A stretch of 64,000 bases of DNA from Campylobacter concisus (GTDB lineage Bacteria > Campylobacterota > Campylobacteria > Campylobacterales > Campylobacteraceae), in contig NZ_CP060705.1 in the NCBI RefSeq assembly GCF_003048835.2, forward strand, positions 1,550,001 through 1,614,000, written 5' to 3'. The first letter of the stretch is position 1; each line of letters opens with the position of its first letter. A program made the translations under genes and the position numbers. A model generated the notes under the pieces. That model did not search any database. It worked only from the letters and a program-made list of their open reading frames with translations, and was not told the origin of the DNA. This document shows positions 18,914-27,259 of this stretch, piece by piece.

Positions 18914-21742
18914 TTATTTCGCTTTTAATAAAGCAAGCTCTTGCGCTAGAAATTCCCCTGTGTAGCTGCCAGTTTTTTTGTAGTTTTTAGCCACCTCTTT
19001 TACATTGCCACACGCTATTACTTTACCGCCTTTTGCGCCGCCTTCTGGTCCCATATCTACGATATAGTCGCAGTTTTTGATGACGTCCATATTATGCTCG
19101 ATCACAAAAACAGAATTTCCAAGATCAACTAGGTGATTTAGCACCTTTACAAGCCTATCTACGTCAGCAAAATGAAGTCCCGTCGTTGGCTCATCAAGGA
19201 TATAAAGCGTATTTCCAGTGTCACTTCTACTAAGCTCCTTTGCTAGCTTTACGCGCTGCGCCTCGCCGCCGCTAAGTGTGACTGCATTCTGTCCAAGCGT
19301 GATGTAGCCAAGCCCCACGTCTTGCAGTGTCGTGAGCTTTGAAGCGATCTTTGGCACAGCCTTAAAGAACTCAACCGCCTCATCAATGCTCATATTTAGC
19401 ACCTCGGCGATGTTTTTGCCTTTGTATAAAATTTCCAAGGTCTGAGCGTTATATCTGGCGCCATTACAAACGTCACAAACCACGTTAATGTCAGGCAAAA
19501 AGTGCATCTCGATCGTGATCTCGCCCTCGCCTTGACACTTCTCGCAGCGCCCACCTTTGACGTTGAAGCTAAAGCGCCCTATTTTATAGCCCCTAAGTTT
19601 AGCCTCTTTGGTCTGCGCAAACAAATTTCTTATCTCATCCATCACGCCAGTGTATGTCGCTGGATTTGAGCGTGGAGTGCGGCCTATCGGGCTTTGATCG
19701 AGGTATATGACCTTGTCTAAATTCTCAAGTCCGCTTAAATTTACCCCAGCTATCTTTTTTACTTTTTTGGCTCTATTTAGCTGCTCCTGAGCCTCTGGAA
19801 GCAAGGTCTGAAGCACTAGCGAGCTCTTACCAGATCCTGAGACACCGGTGATGCCAACTAAATTTCTAAGTGGAAATTTAGCGGTTAAATTTGAGATATT
19901 GTTGATATTTACATTTGAAATTTCAAGCCACTTCTCAGCTTTTCTATTTTTTTGATAGTCGATCTTTTTCTTACCATTTATGTATTGTGCAGTCTGGGTG
20001 TTTGAGCTTAAAAGCTCTTTTGCCGTGCCTGCAAAGACCACACTACCGCCAAATTTACCAGCTCCAGGGCCGATATCTACGATATAGTCAGCCTCTTCTA
20101 TCGTCTTTTTATCATGCTCGACGACGATTACGGAGTTGCCTTTGGCTTGCAAATTTCTAAGCGTTTTTATAAGTTTTAGAGTATCTCGCTCGTGCAGGCC
20201 GATACTTGGCTCATCAAGCACATACATGACGCCACTTAGCCCGCTTCCTATCTGGCTTGCGATCCTGATGCGCTGTGCCTCGCCACCGCTGATCGTCCTA
20301 GCATCACGCCCAAGCGACAAGTAGCCAAGCCCTACGTCGTACAAAAAGAAAAGCCTTTCGTTGATCTCTTTTAAGATAGGTTTTGCGATCGCCTTGTCAT
20401 AGTCGCTAAGATAGGCAAAATTTTTCTCATTTGAGAAAAAAGCAGTGCAATTTTCTATACTCATATCCAAAATTTCACCAAGCCCAAGGCCAGCGACCTT
20501 GACCGCTAGACTTTGAGGCTTTAACCTGTGGCCATTACAAGCGTCACAAATTTTCTCACTCATATACTCATCAAAGTCTTTGTAATCCTTCAAAAGTCCG
20601 TGTGAAATTTTAACCACTCCGTCAAATTTTCTAAGCAGTTTGTTCCGCTTCCAAAAAAACGAAACCTCCTTGACGTTGCCGTATAAAACGAGCCTTTTTT
20701 CATCTTCACTAAGCTCATAATAAGGCTTTTTAATGTCGATCTCATTTTGCTCACAAAAAGCAAGTAAAAATTTATAGTAATAGCTCATATTGTAACCGTA
20801 AAGTAGCTTGATAGCACCGTTTTCTATCGACTTTTCCTCGTCGATGATCTTGCTCATATCTAGGCTATACCTTATACCAAGTCCGTCGCAGTGCTCGCAA
20901 GCACCCTTTGGCGAGTTAAAGCTGAAGCTTAGCGGCTCAAGCGGCGTAAATGAAATTTTGCAGTCAAAACAAGCCATGTGCTCGCTGTAATGTATAAAAC
21001 TCTCTTTTAAGCCCAGCTCGTCGGCATTTGCGATCTCTATCTCGACCTCGCCAAAGCTCTCATTTAGCGCCTTTTCCACGTCGCTTGCAAGGCGTTCGTG
21101 ATTTTGCTCATCGATAGCGATCCTATCAACGATAACCTTTATCGTATGTTTTTTCGTTTTTGCAAGCTCGATCTCCTCATCAAGCCTCACCACTACGCCA
21201 TCTATCTGTGCTCTAACAAAGCCTTTTTGGCGTAAATTTTCTATCAAGTCCGCCCATGCACCCTTTTTCTCACGAACTAGCGGCGCATAGATGATCACTT
21301 TTGCGCCAAGTGGGAGCTTTGAAATTTCATTTATGATGTCGCTCGCACTCATTTTTGAGATAGGTTTGCCGCACTTATGGCAGTGTTGCACGCCCACTCT
21401 TGCGTATAAAAGCCTTAGATAATCATAAATTTCAGTGATCGTGCCAACCGTTGAGCGAGGGTTTTTAGAGGTTGTCTTTTGATCGATCGCAATAGCAGGC
21501 GTTAAACCCTCAATCTTATCGACGTCAGGCTTGCCCACGCGGTCTAAAAACTGCCTAGCGTAGCTACTAAGGCTCTCCATATATCTGCGCTGCCCCTCAG
21601 CATAGAGCGTGTCAAAGGCTAGTGTGCTCTTGCCACTGCCACTAAGACCAGTAAAAACTACTAATTTATTTTTAGGAATTTCAAGGTTTAAATTTTTAAG
21701 ATTGTGCTCTCTTGCACCAGTTATTTTTATAGTATCATTCAT
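18914..21742 (-). CDS. uvrA: Excinuclease ABC subunit A
   Basis: A 942-residue damage-recognition ATPase of nucleotide excision repair. It has two ABC modules: Walker A GLSGSGKS at residues 32-39 and a second one (GVSGSGKSS) near residue 635, each with an SGGEAQR signature. Zinc-binding pairs CHKCGKP, CDACNGHRLKP and CEKCQGEGE are all visible. Length is normal. It is convergent with rpmA and monocistronic; the ribosome site before the ATG at 21742 is weak. Confidence 0.98.
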   Translation of the reverse strand: MNDTIKITGAREHNLKNLNLEIPKNKLVVFTGLSGSGKSTLAFDTLYAEGQRRYMESLSSYARQFLDRVGKPDVDKIEGLTPAIAIDQKTTSKNPRSTVGTITEIYDYLRLLYARVGVQHCHKCGKPISKMSASDIINEISKLPLGAKVIIYAPLVREKKGAWADLIENLRQKGFVRAQIDGVVVRLDEEIELAKTKKHTIKVIVDRIAIDEQNHERLASDVEKALNESFGEVEIEIANADELGLKESFIHYSEHMACFDCKISFTPLEPLSFSFNSPKGACEHCDGLGIRYSLDMSKIIDEEKSIENGAIKLLYGYNMSYYYKFLLAFCEQNEIDIKKPYYELSEDEKRLVLYGNVKEVSFFWKRNKLLRKFDGVVKISHGLLKDYKDFDEYMSEKICDACNGHRLKPQSLAVKVAGLGLGEILDMSIENCTAFFSNEKNFAYLSDYDKAIAKPILKEINERLFFLYDVGLGYLSLGRDARTISGGEAQRIRIASQIGSGLSGVMYVLDEPSIGLHERDTLKLIKTLRNLQAKGNSVIVVEHDKKTIEEADYIVDIGPGAGKFGGSVVFAGTAKELLSSNTQTAQYINGKKKIDYQKNRKAEKWLEISNVNINNISNLTAKFPLRNLVGITGVSGSGKSSLVLQTLLPEAQEQLNRAKKVKKIAGVNLSGLENLDKVIYLDQSPIGRTPRSNPATYTGVMDEIRNLFAQTKEAKLRGYKIGRFSFNVKGGRCEKCQGEGEITIEMHFLPDINVVCDVCNGARYNAQTLEILYKGKNIAEVLNMSIDEAVEFFKAVPKIASKLTTLQDVGLGYITLGQNAVTLSGGEAQRVKLAKELSRSDTGNTLYILDEPTTGLHFADVDRLVKVLNHLVDLGNSVFVIEHNMDVIKNCDYIVDMGPEGGAKGGKVIACGNVKEVAKNYKKTGSYTGEFLAQELALLKAK

Positions 21743-21882
21743 TAAATTTATACGACCTTTTTAAAATTTTAATCTGTAAATTTAGTCTAAAAGTGATAAA
21801 AACTTTATAAAGTAGTTTAGAGAAATTAAGCGTGCTATGAAAATTTAAGAGTATATTTATATCATTTTCAGTTTTTTTTGAT

Positions 21883-21888
21883 ATTCTA
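21883..21888 (+). promoter_or_regulatory. Possible -10 element for the ferredoxin gene
   Basis: GATATTCTAC after a run of T, 28 bases upstream of the ferredoxin ATG. Match is partial (TATTCT). Confidence 0.35.
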
Positions 21889-21915
21889 CGCCAAAATTTT
21901 ATTTAAGGAGAAAAA

Positions 21916-22200
21916 ATGTCTGTAAAAATAACCGATATATGCATAAGCTGTGGCTCATGCATCGATGAGTGCCCAGTTTCAGCTATTGTAGATGATAGCG
22001 ACAACCCAACTGGAGCAGATACATACTATGTTTATTCAAACAAATGCGTTGAGTGCGTAGGCTACAACGATGAGCCAGCCTGTGCATCTGCCTGTCCAAC
22101 TGATGGATGCATCGTTTGGGACGCCGTAGTAGCAGGACAACCTTCACGTGATCAAATCGGTGCTGACGCTCGCACTGGCAGCACTCCAGTTATCCAATAA
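21916..22200 (+). CDS. fdxA: 2x[4Fe-4S] ferredoxin
   Basis: A 94-residue low-potential ferredoxin. The first cluster motif is CISCGSCIDECP (residues 9-20), and the second is CVECVGYNDEPACASACP, in which an 8-residue insert separates the second and third cysteines as in the long-spacer Alvin/Fdx-type ferredoxins. It probably carries electrons for 2-oxoacid oxidoreductases or similar enzymes. The ATG follows AAGGAGAAAAA. The gene is alone and ends at a palindromic terminator. Confidence 0.9.
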   Translation: MSVKITDICISCGSCIDECPVSAIVDDSDNPTGADTYYVYSNKCVECVGYNDEPACASACPTDGCIVWDAVVAGQPSRDQIGADARTGSTPVIQ

Positions 22201-22212
22201 ATTTACAAAATT

Positions 22213-22242
22213 TAGGCTCAAATTTGAGCCTATTTTATTTTT
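22213..22242 (+). terminator. Terminator of the ferredoxin gene
   Basis: A perfect 20-base palindrome, TAGGCTCAAA/TTTGAGCCTA, followed by TTTTATTTTT, 12 bases past the stop codon. Confidence 0.85.
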
Positions 22243-22255
22243 AAGCTTTATTTGA

Positions 22256-22261
22256 TATAAT
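22256..22261 (+). promoter_or_regulatory. Probable -10 element for ndk
   Basis: TATAAT preceded by TTTGA, 41 bases before the ndk ATG and just after the upstream terminator. Confidence 0.55.
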
Positions 22262-22302
22262 TGCCAACTTCATTTAAATAACCTAAATTTTAAGGAAAAT
22301 TT

Positions 22303-22716
22303 ATGCAAAGAACACTTTCTATTATTAAGCCTGACGCTGTTAAGAAAAATGTTGTTGGAAAGATTATAGATAGATTTGAAAGCAACGGCTTAAGAATCGC
22401 AGCTGCAAAGAAAATCAAACTTAGCAAATGCGATGCAAAAGCATTTTATGCAGTTCATAAAGATAGACCTTTCTTCAACGATCTAGTTGATTTTATGGTA
22501 AGCGGACCAGTCGTAGTTATGGTTTTAGAGGGCGAAAATGCAGTTGCTAAAAACCGCGAGCTAATGGGCGCAACCAACCCAAAAGAAGCAGCTCCTGGCA
22601 CTATCAGAGCTGATTTTGCTGATAGCATTGACGCAAATGCAGTTCACGGAAGCGACAGCCTAGAAAACGCTGTAAATGAGATAAATTTCTTCTTTGCTTC
22701 AAGAGAAATTTGCTAA
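22303..22716 (+). CDS. ndk: Nucleoside diphosphate kinase
   Basis: A 137-residue enzyme that balances NTP pools by phosphate transfer through a histidine. The active site is NAVHGSDS, with the phospho-histidine near residue 117; other signatures are [16 protein letters not shown] and the RELMGATNP loop. The ATG follows AAGGAAAATTT. It begins a tight rightward cluster continuing with yceD, rpmF, plsX and fabH. Confidence 0.98.
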   Translation: MQRTLSIIKPDAVKKNVVGKIIDRFESNGLRIAAAKKIKLSKCDAKAFYAVHKDRPFFNDLVDFMVSGPVVVMVLEGENAVAKNRELMGATNPKEAAPGTIRADFADSIDANAVHGSDSLENAVNEINFFFASREIC

Positions 22717-22730
22717 TTTTGGACTAAAAT

Positions 22731-23090
22731 TTGATTATTCCATTTTCTAAAATAGCAAACAAAGAGATAAACTTTGAGCTAGTAAGAAACAATGATCTAA
22801 TTTTTAGTGGAATTTTAAAAAGAAAAGACTCTTTTTTGGTAAAATGTCAAGGCACCATAAAGGGTGAGATAAAATATATTTGCGATCGATGCGGTGATGA
22901 ATTTATGTTGCCAGTCGATCAAGACGTAGAGCTAAATTTAAGCGATGGTGTCTATAAAGACAGAGAAAACGAGCTTAGCGATACGGTTGAATTTTTTGAT
23001 GGCAATATTGATTTAAAAGAAGTTTTTGAAAGTGAGCTAGAAGCTTTTAAGAGCGATTATTTTTATTGTGAAAAATGTAAAAATTTATAA
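22731..23090 (+). CDS. yceD: DUF177 / YceD-family protein
   Basis: A 119-residue protein of the DUF177 family, which neighbours rpmF in most bacteria and has been linked to 23S rRNA handling. Two CxxC pairs, CDRCGDEF near residue 55 and CEKCKN at the end, suggest a zinc site. The start is TTG at 22731, with GGA seven bases upstream; no ATG is available in frame near the start. It lies 14 bases after ndk and 11 before rpmF. Confidence 0.82.
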   Translation: MIIPFSKIANKEINFELVRNNDLIFSGILKRKDSFLVKCQGTIKGEIKYICDRCGDEFMLPVDQDVELNLSDGVYKDRENELSDTVEFFDGNIDLKEVFESELEAFKSDYFYCEKCKNL

Positions 23091-23101
23091 AGGAGAGTAA
23101 A

Positions 23102-23248
23102 ATGGCAGTACCAAAGCGTAGAGTGAGTCATTCTCGTGCAGCAAAACGTAGAACACATTACAAAGTTACACTTCCAGTGCCTGTAAAAGACAAAGATGGT
23201 TCTTGGAAAATGCCTCACCGCATAAACAAAACAACAGGTGAATACTAA
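23102..23248 (+). CDS. rpmF: 50S ribosomal protein L32
   Basis: A 48-residue ribosomal protein. It begins [17 protein letters not shown] as usual for L32 and continues to [15 protein letters not shown]. The ATG at 23102 follows AAAGGAGAGTAAA. The zinc CxxC pairs found in some L32 proteins are absent, so this is the cysteine-free type. It sits in the conserved yceD-rpmF-plsX-fabH order. Confidence 0.96.
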   Translation: MAVPKRRVSHSRAAKRRTHYKVTLPVPVKDKDGSWKMPHRINKTTGEY

Positions 23249-23251
23249 AAT

Positions 23252-24241
23252 ATGATTCGCATTGCTATTGATGCTATGGGTGGTGATTTTGGTGCAGATC
23301 CTATAATATCTGGCGTTATTGAAGCACTAAAAGAGACAGAATTTAAAGCTGTATTAGTTGGCGATAGCAATGCCATAAAACCGCTCATCCCACAACCCTA
23401 TTTAAAAAATATAGAATTTATAGAAGCTACTGAAGTCATCTCTATGGCTGACGGAGCAACAGACGCACTAAAAAGAAAAGATAGCACGATCTACAAAGCT
23501 GTTGAACTTTTAAAAGAAAAAGAAGTCGATGCTGTCGTTTCTGCTGGTCACAGCGGTGCTACTATGAGTTTAGCTACATTAAGAGTTGGTAGATTAAAAA
23601 ATGTATCTCGTCCAGCGATCGCAACACTTATGCCTAATTCAAAAGAGACAGCTACTTTGGTTTTGGATGTTGGCGCAAATGTTGATTGCAGAAGCGAACA
23701 CTTGTTTCAATTTGCCATAATGGGTGAAGCCTATGCAAAAGAAATTTTAGGCAGAAAAGAGCCAAAAGTAGGTCTTTTGTCAAATGGCGAAGAAGAGAGT
23801 AAAGGCAATGAAGTCAGCAAAGAGGCTTTTAAACTAGTTTCTAGACTTGATAGCTTTGTTGGCAATGCAGAGGGCAATCAAATTTTTGATGGTAGCATTG
23901 ATGTCATGGTCTGCGACGGTTTTATGGGAAATATCCTATTAAAAACGAGCGAAGGCGTCGCTGATGCCATAGGCAAGATCATCAAAAAGCAAGTCAAAAA
24001 ATCACCCCTTGCTATGGCTGGATCAGTACTTATGAGAAAAGTTTTCAAAACTCTAAAAAAACAGGTCAGTTACGATGAGTATGGCGGTGCTCCGCTTCTT
24101 GGCGTAAATGGCTGCGTCATCATAAGTCACGGCAAAAGTAACTCAAAAGCTATAAAAAATGCAATCTTTCAAGCAATTAAATTTGCTAACTCGAATATAA
24201 ATAAAGTTATAGAAGAAGAACTTTCACACTTTGCAAGGTAA
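23252..24241 (+). CDS. plsX: Phosphate acyltransferase PlsX
   Basis: A 329-residue soluble enzyme that makes acyl-phosphate from acyl-ACP, the acyl donor for PlsY in phospholipid synthesis. It starts [16 protein letters not shown], the family signature, and has SAGHSGATM and [13 protein letters not shown] segments. It begins three bases after rpmF and ends three bases before fabH. The matching acyltransferase plsY lies 5 kb to the right in this window. Confidence 0.97.
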   Translation: MIRIAIDAMGGDFGADPIISGVIEALKETEFKAVLVGDSNAIKPLIPQPYLKNIEFIEATEVISMADGATDALKRKDSTIYKAVELLKEKEVDAVVSAGHSGATMSLATLRVGRLKNVSRPAIATLMPNSKETATLVLDVGANVDCRSEHLFQFAIMGEAYAKEILGRKEPKVGLLSNGEEESKGNEVSKEAFKLVSRLDSFVGNAEGNQIFDGSIDVMVCDGFMGNILLKTSEGVADAIGKIIKKQVKKSPLAMAGSVLMRKVFKTLKKQVSYDEYGGAPLLGVNGCVIISHGKSNSKAIKNAIFQAIKFANSNINKVIEEELSHFAR

Positions 24242-24244
24242 AAT

Positions 24245-25249
24245 ATGCCAAAAGCTTCATTGATCTCCATTGCGTCATATGTCCCAGAAAAAATTTTAAC
24301 AAATTTTGATTTTGAAAAAATGGTCGACACGAGCGATGAGTGGATAGTGAAGCGAACCGGTATAGAGCAAAGACATATCGCAACGACTGAGATAACAAGC
24401 GATCTTGGCACAAAAGCTGCCGAGCTAGCTATAAAGCGATCAGGCCTTGAAAAATCACAAATCGATGCAGTGATATGCGCTACGATATCTCCAGATCATC
24501 TTTGCATGCCTTCAACCGCTTGTAAGATAGCTGCAAATTTGGATTTAAATTTTGGCATCACAGCTTTTGACATAAGTGCGGCTTGCACTGGCTTTATCTA
24601 TCTTTTGGAGCTTGCAAATTCCCTTATTACAAGTGGTGCTAAGAAAAATGTTTTGATCATAGGAGCTGAAAAACTAAGCTCGATGATCGACTACACAGAT
24701 AGAAGCACTTGCATACTTTTTGGTGACGGAGCTGGTGCTGCTGTGATAAGTGCGAGCGAAGAAAACGAGATCATTGACATCCACACTGCAAGCGATGGCA
24801 GACAGGCTGAGCTTTTGATAACTCCAGGATGTGGCAGTGCATTTCCAGCTAGCGAAGAGACGCTAAAAAATAGGCTAAATTTCATTCACATGAGCGGAAA
24901 TGAGGTCTTTAAGATAGCAGTTCAAACGCTTAGCAAAAGCGTGATAGAAATTTTACACGCAAACAAAATGCAAAGCGAAGATATCGACTTTTTCATACCT
25001 CATCAAGCAAATATCAGGATAATAGACGCCGTAAAAAACAGGCTAAATTTCACCGACGAGCAGTGCGTTTTGACGGTTGCAAAATACGGCAACACAAGCT
25101 CTGCTTCGATCCCGATGGCGATGAATGATGCTTACGAGGATGGACGCATTAAAAATGGTTCAGTTTTACTTCTTGACGCATTTGGTGGTGGCTTTACTTG
25201 GGGTTCAGCGATACTAAAATTTGGCGGAAAAAATTTTAGCGATCTCTAA
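24245..25249 (+). CDS. fabH: 3-oxoacyl-ACP synthase III
   Basis: A 334-residue condensing enzyme that joins acetyl-CoA to malonyl-ACP to start fatty-acid chains. The catalytic triad is visible: Cys in [12 protein letters not shown] near residue 118, His in [10 protein letters not shown] and Asn in [11 protein letters not shown]. The N-terminal [14 protein letters not shown] motif is typical. AAGGTAAAAT before the ATG overlaps the end of plsX. No hairpin terminator was found in the 200-base spacer that follows. Confidence 0.97.
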   Translation: MPKASLISIASYVPEKILTNFDFEKMVDTSDEWIVKRTGIEQRHIATTEITSDLGTKAAELAIKRSGLEKSQIDAVICATISPDHLCMPSTACKIAANLDLNFGITAFDISAACTGFIYLLELANSLITSGAKKNVLIIGAEKLSSMIDYTDRSTCILFGDGAGAAVISASEENEIIDIHTASDGRQAELLITPGCGSAFPASEETLKNRLNFIHMSGNEVFKIAVQTLSKSVIEILHANKMQSEDIDFFIPHQANIRIIDAVKNRLNFTDEQCVLTVAKYGNTSSASIPMAMNDAYEDGRIKNGSVLLLDAFGGGFTWGSAILKFGGKNFSDL

Positions 25250-25404
25250 ATAGCCGCTTTTGCACCCAAAACTCTAAATTTAATAAAATTTCTACAACAC
25301 CCTCTATAAATTTTTAAAAATTTCCATTCATTTTCAAATGCATATTAAAATTACAATGTTTTAAATTTTCAGATCTATTTAATTAGAATTTAAATTTTTA
25401 TGGA

Positions 25405-25410
25405 TATAAT
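25405..25410 (+). promoter_or_regulatory. Probable -10 element for the peroxiredoxin gene
   Basis: GGATATAAT, 37 bases upstream of the ATG, behind an AT-rich near-palindrome (ATTTAATTAGAATTTAAAT at about 25377-25395) that might be an operator for a Fur/PerR- or CosR-type regulator. The operator idea is speculation. Confidence 0.5.
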
Positions 25411-25446
25411 TTCGCAATCAATAAAATTTATTATTAAGGAGAAAAA

Positions 25447-26046
25447 ATGTTAGTAACAAAAAAAGCACCTGACTTTACAGCTGCAGCAGTTTTAGGAAAC
25501 AATCAAATTGTAAATGATTTCAACCTCTACAAAAACATCGGCGAAAAGGGCGCTGTTGTATTTTTCTACCCAATGGACTTTACATTTGTTTGCCCAAGCG
25601 AGATCATCGCGTTTGATAAAAGATACGACGAGTTCAAGTCACGCGGTATCGAAGTTATCGCAGTTTCTTGCGACAACCAGTTCTCACACTTTGCATGGAA
25701 AGAGACTCCAGTAAATAAAGGCGGTATCGGCAAAGTTCGCTTCCCAATCGTAGCTGACATGACAAAATCAATCGCTCGTGGCTTTGACGTACTTCTAGAA
25801 GACGCTGGCGTGGCACTTCGCGGTTCATTCCTACTTGACAAAGATGGCACAGTTCGCCACGCAGTTATAAATGACCTACCACTTGGCAGAAACATCGACG
25901 AGATGATCAGAATGGTAGATACTATGCTATTTACAAATGAGCACGGCGAAGTTTGCCCAGCTGGCTGGCACAAAGGTGATTCTGGTATGAAACCAAGCAC
26001 TGAAGGTGTTGCTGACTACCTTTCACACAACGAAAGCAAACTATAA
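25447..26046 (+). CDS. ahpC: 2-Cys peroxiredoxin (AhpC/Prx type)
   Basis: A 199-residue typical 2-Cys peroxiredoxin that reduces hydrogen peroxide and organic hydroperoxides. The peroxidatic Cys49 is in FTFVCPSEI and the resolving Cys170 is in GEVCPAGW. A GGIGKVRFP-type motif is followed by a C-terminal YLSHNE-like tail as in sensitive peroxiredoxins. The ATG follows AAGGAGAAAAA. No ahpF is adjacent, so a thioredoxin probably reduces it. In C. jejuni the homologous gene is controlled by CosR; a cosR homologue lies 5 kb downstream here. Confidence 0.96.
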   Translation: MLVTKKAPDFTAAAVLGNNQIVNDFNLYKNIGEKGAVVFFYPMDFTFVCPSEIIAFDKRYDEFKSRGIEVIAVSCDNQFSHFAWKETPVNKGGIGKVRFPIVADMTKSIARGFDVLLEDAGVALRGSFLLDKDGTVRHAVINDLPLGRNIDEMIRMVDTMLFTNEHGEVCPAGWHKGDSGMKPSTEGVADYLSHNESKL

Positions 26047-26053
26047 TTATTCA

Positions 26054-26081
26054 AATTTCTAGGCAGCTTTGCCTAGAAATT
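26054..26081. terminator. Perfect 12-bp hairpin after the peroxiredoxin gene
   Basis: AATTTCTAGGCA pairs exactly with TGCCTAGAAATT around GCTT, followed by pyrimidines (CTCTCTCT). A probable terminator, though the T run is weak. Confidence 0.7.
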
Positions 26082-26168
26082 CTCTCTCTACACAAATTTA
26101 AATATTTTTTTAATATAACTTTATATATGATAGCAATGTTTTAATAAATAACCTTTTTTGGAGACCCC

Positions 26169-27251
26169 ATGGAGTTTAAGGGCAGGCAAGAACTTGTCGA
26201 AAATTGCGAGGATTGCATACTTGGTTTAAGAGCTAAATTTATAGATGAGGGCATCAAATTTTGCAGACAATTAACCCTTGTGGTGCCACACGAGCAGATG
26301 AAAATTTGCCTTGAGAGTATATTTGATGCGCTACTCATCCAAAAACCAAATGCCACACAAATTCGCGACGACTTAAACAGCCTAATACCAAAACTAAACG
26401 CGAAAGACGAGCTGATAAATTTCCTACTTTTAAATTTGACACTAAATTTTAGTCACGCCTGCGACGATGCAGTCTATGTGGGCTACTTTGTAAATGCCGT
26501 CTCAAGGTTGAAAGAAATTTTATATAACGCCGAAAATCATCAAGAGACCACAGTAAAAGAGATGATCGATACTGGCTCATTTTTCTACGAAGATCCGATC
26601 AACACATTTACACGCATGAAAAACGCCAAGGTCCGCCCTGAATTTTTAAATTTATACGACGGACTAAATATAAAATACGAAGCCGAAATTTTAGAAGTTA
26701 AAGAAGATAGCGTCGTTTTTCGCGTAGATATGATGCAAATTTTAGCCATGAAGCAAGATGGTAAGGGCTTCATCCTACCAAATAGCTTCTTCTCAAAGCA
26801 ACTTCGCGCCGACATCATTGACTACAATATCGCCGATAAAAGCGTCACTCTTTCAAATTTCTCGCGCACAGCGACCATGCATGCAAACAAGAGAAAATTC
26901 CAGCGCGTCTTACCAAACCGCTTTACCAAAATTTCTCTAAAAGGAGAGCAAGGCGAGCTTGTTGGCAGCCTTTACGACATCTCAGAGGGCGGCATAAGTA
27001 TATTGAGCTCACAAGCTACAAATTTTAAAGACGGCGAAGAGTTAGAGGCAAATTTTGACATCTTGCTCTCACCAGATGAAGTAAAAAATGTCTCCTTAAA
27101 GCTAAAACTTGTCACAGAGCTAGCATACAAGGGCTACATCAGATACTGCATGCAGCTAGTTGATGATGACAAAACGATAAAAGACTTCACGCAAAAGCGC
27201 GTCAAAGAGACGCTTGACGAGCTTCGCTCACGCATAAATTTATACGAATAA
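26169..27251 (+). CDS. PilZ-domain protein
   Basis: A 360-residue soluble protein. The C-terminal third carries a PilZ-like pattern: KRKFQR at about residues 240-246 in place of the RxxxR switch, then DISEGGIS at about 270, matching the D/NxSxxG motif. PilZ domains often bind cyclic di-GMP and act on motility or surface traits. The N-terminal ~230 residues are not recognised. It is followed 9 bases later by a HerA-like ATPase gene, so the two are co-transcribed. The first motif is weak, so nucleotide binding is uncertain. Confidence 0.72.
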   Translation: MEFKGRQELVENCEDCILGLRAKFIDEGIKFCRQLTLVVPHEQMKICLESIFDALLIQKPNATQIRDDLNSLIPKLNAKDELINFLLLNLTLNFSHACDDAVYVGYFVNAVSRLKEILYNAENHQETTVKEMIDTGSFFYEDPINTFTRMKNAKVRPEFLNLYDGLNIKYEAEILEVKEDSVVFRVDMMQILAMKQDGKGFILPNSFFSKQLRADIIDYNIADKSVTLSNFSRTATMHANKRKFQRVLPNRFTKISLKGEQGELVGSLYDISEGGISILSSQATNFKDGEELEANFDILLSPDEVKNVSLKLKLVTELAYKGYIRYCMQLVDDDKTIKDFTQKRVKETLDELRSRINLYE

Positions 27252-27259
27252 GGCAATTA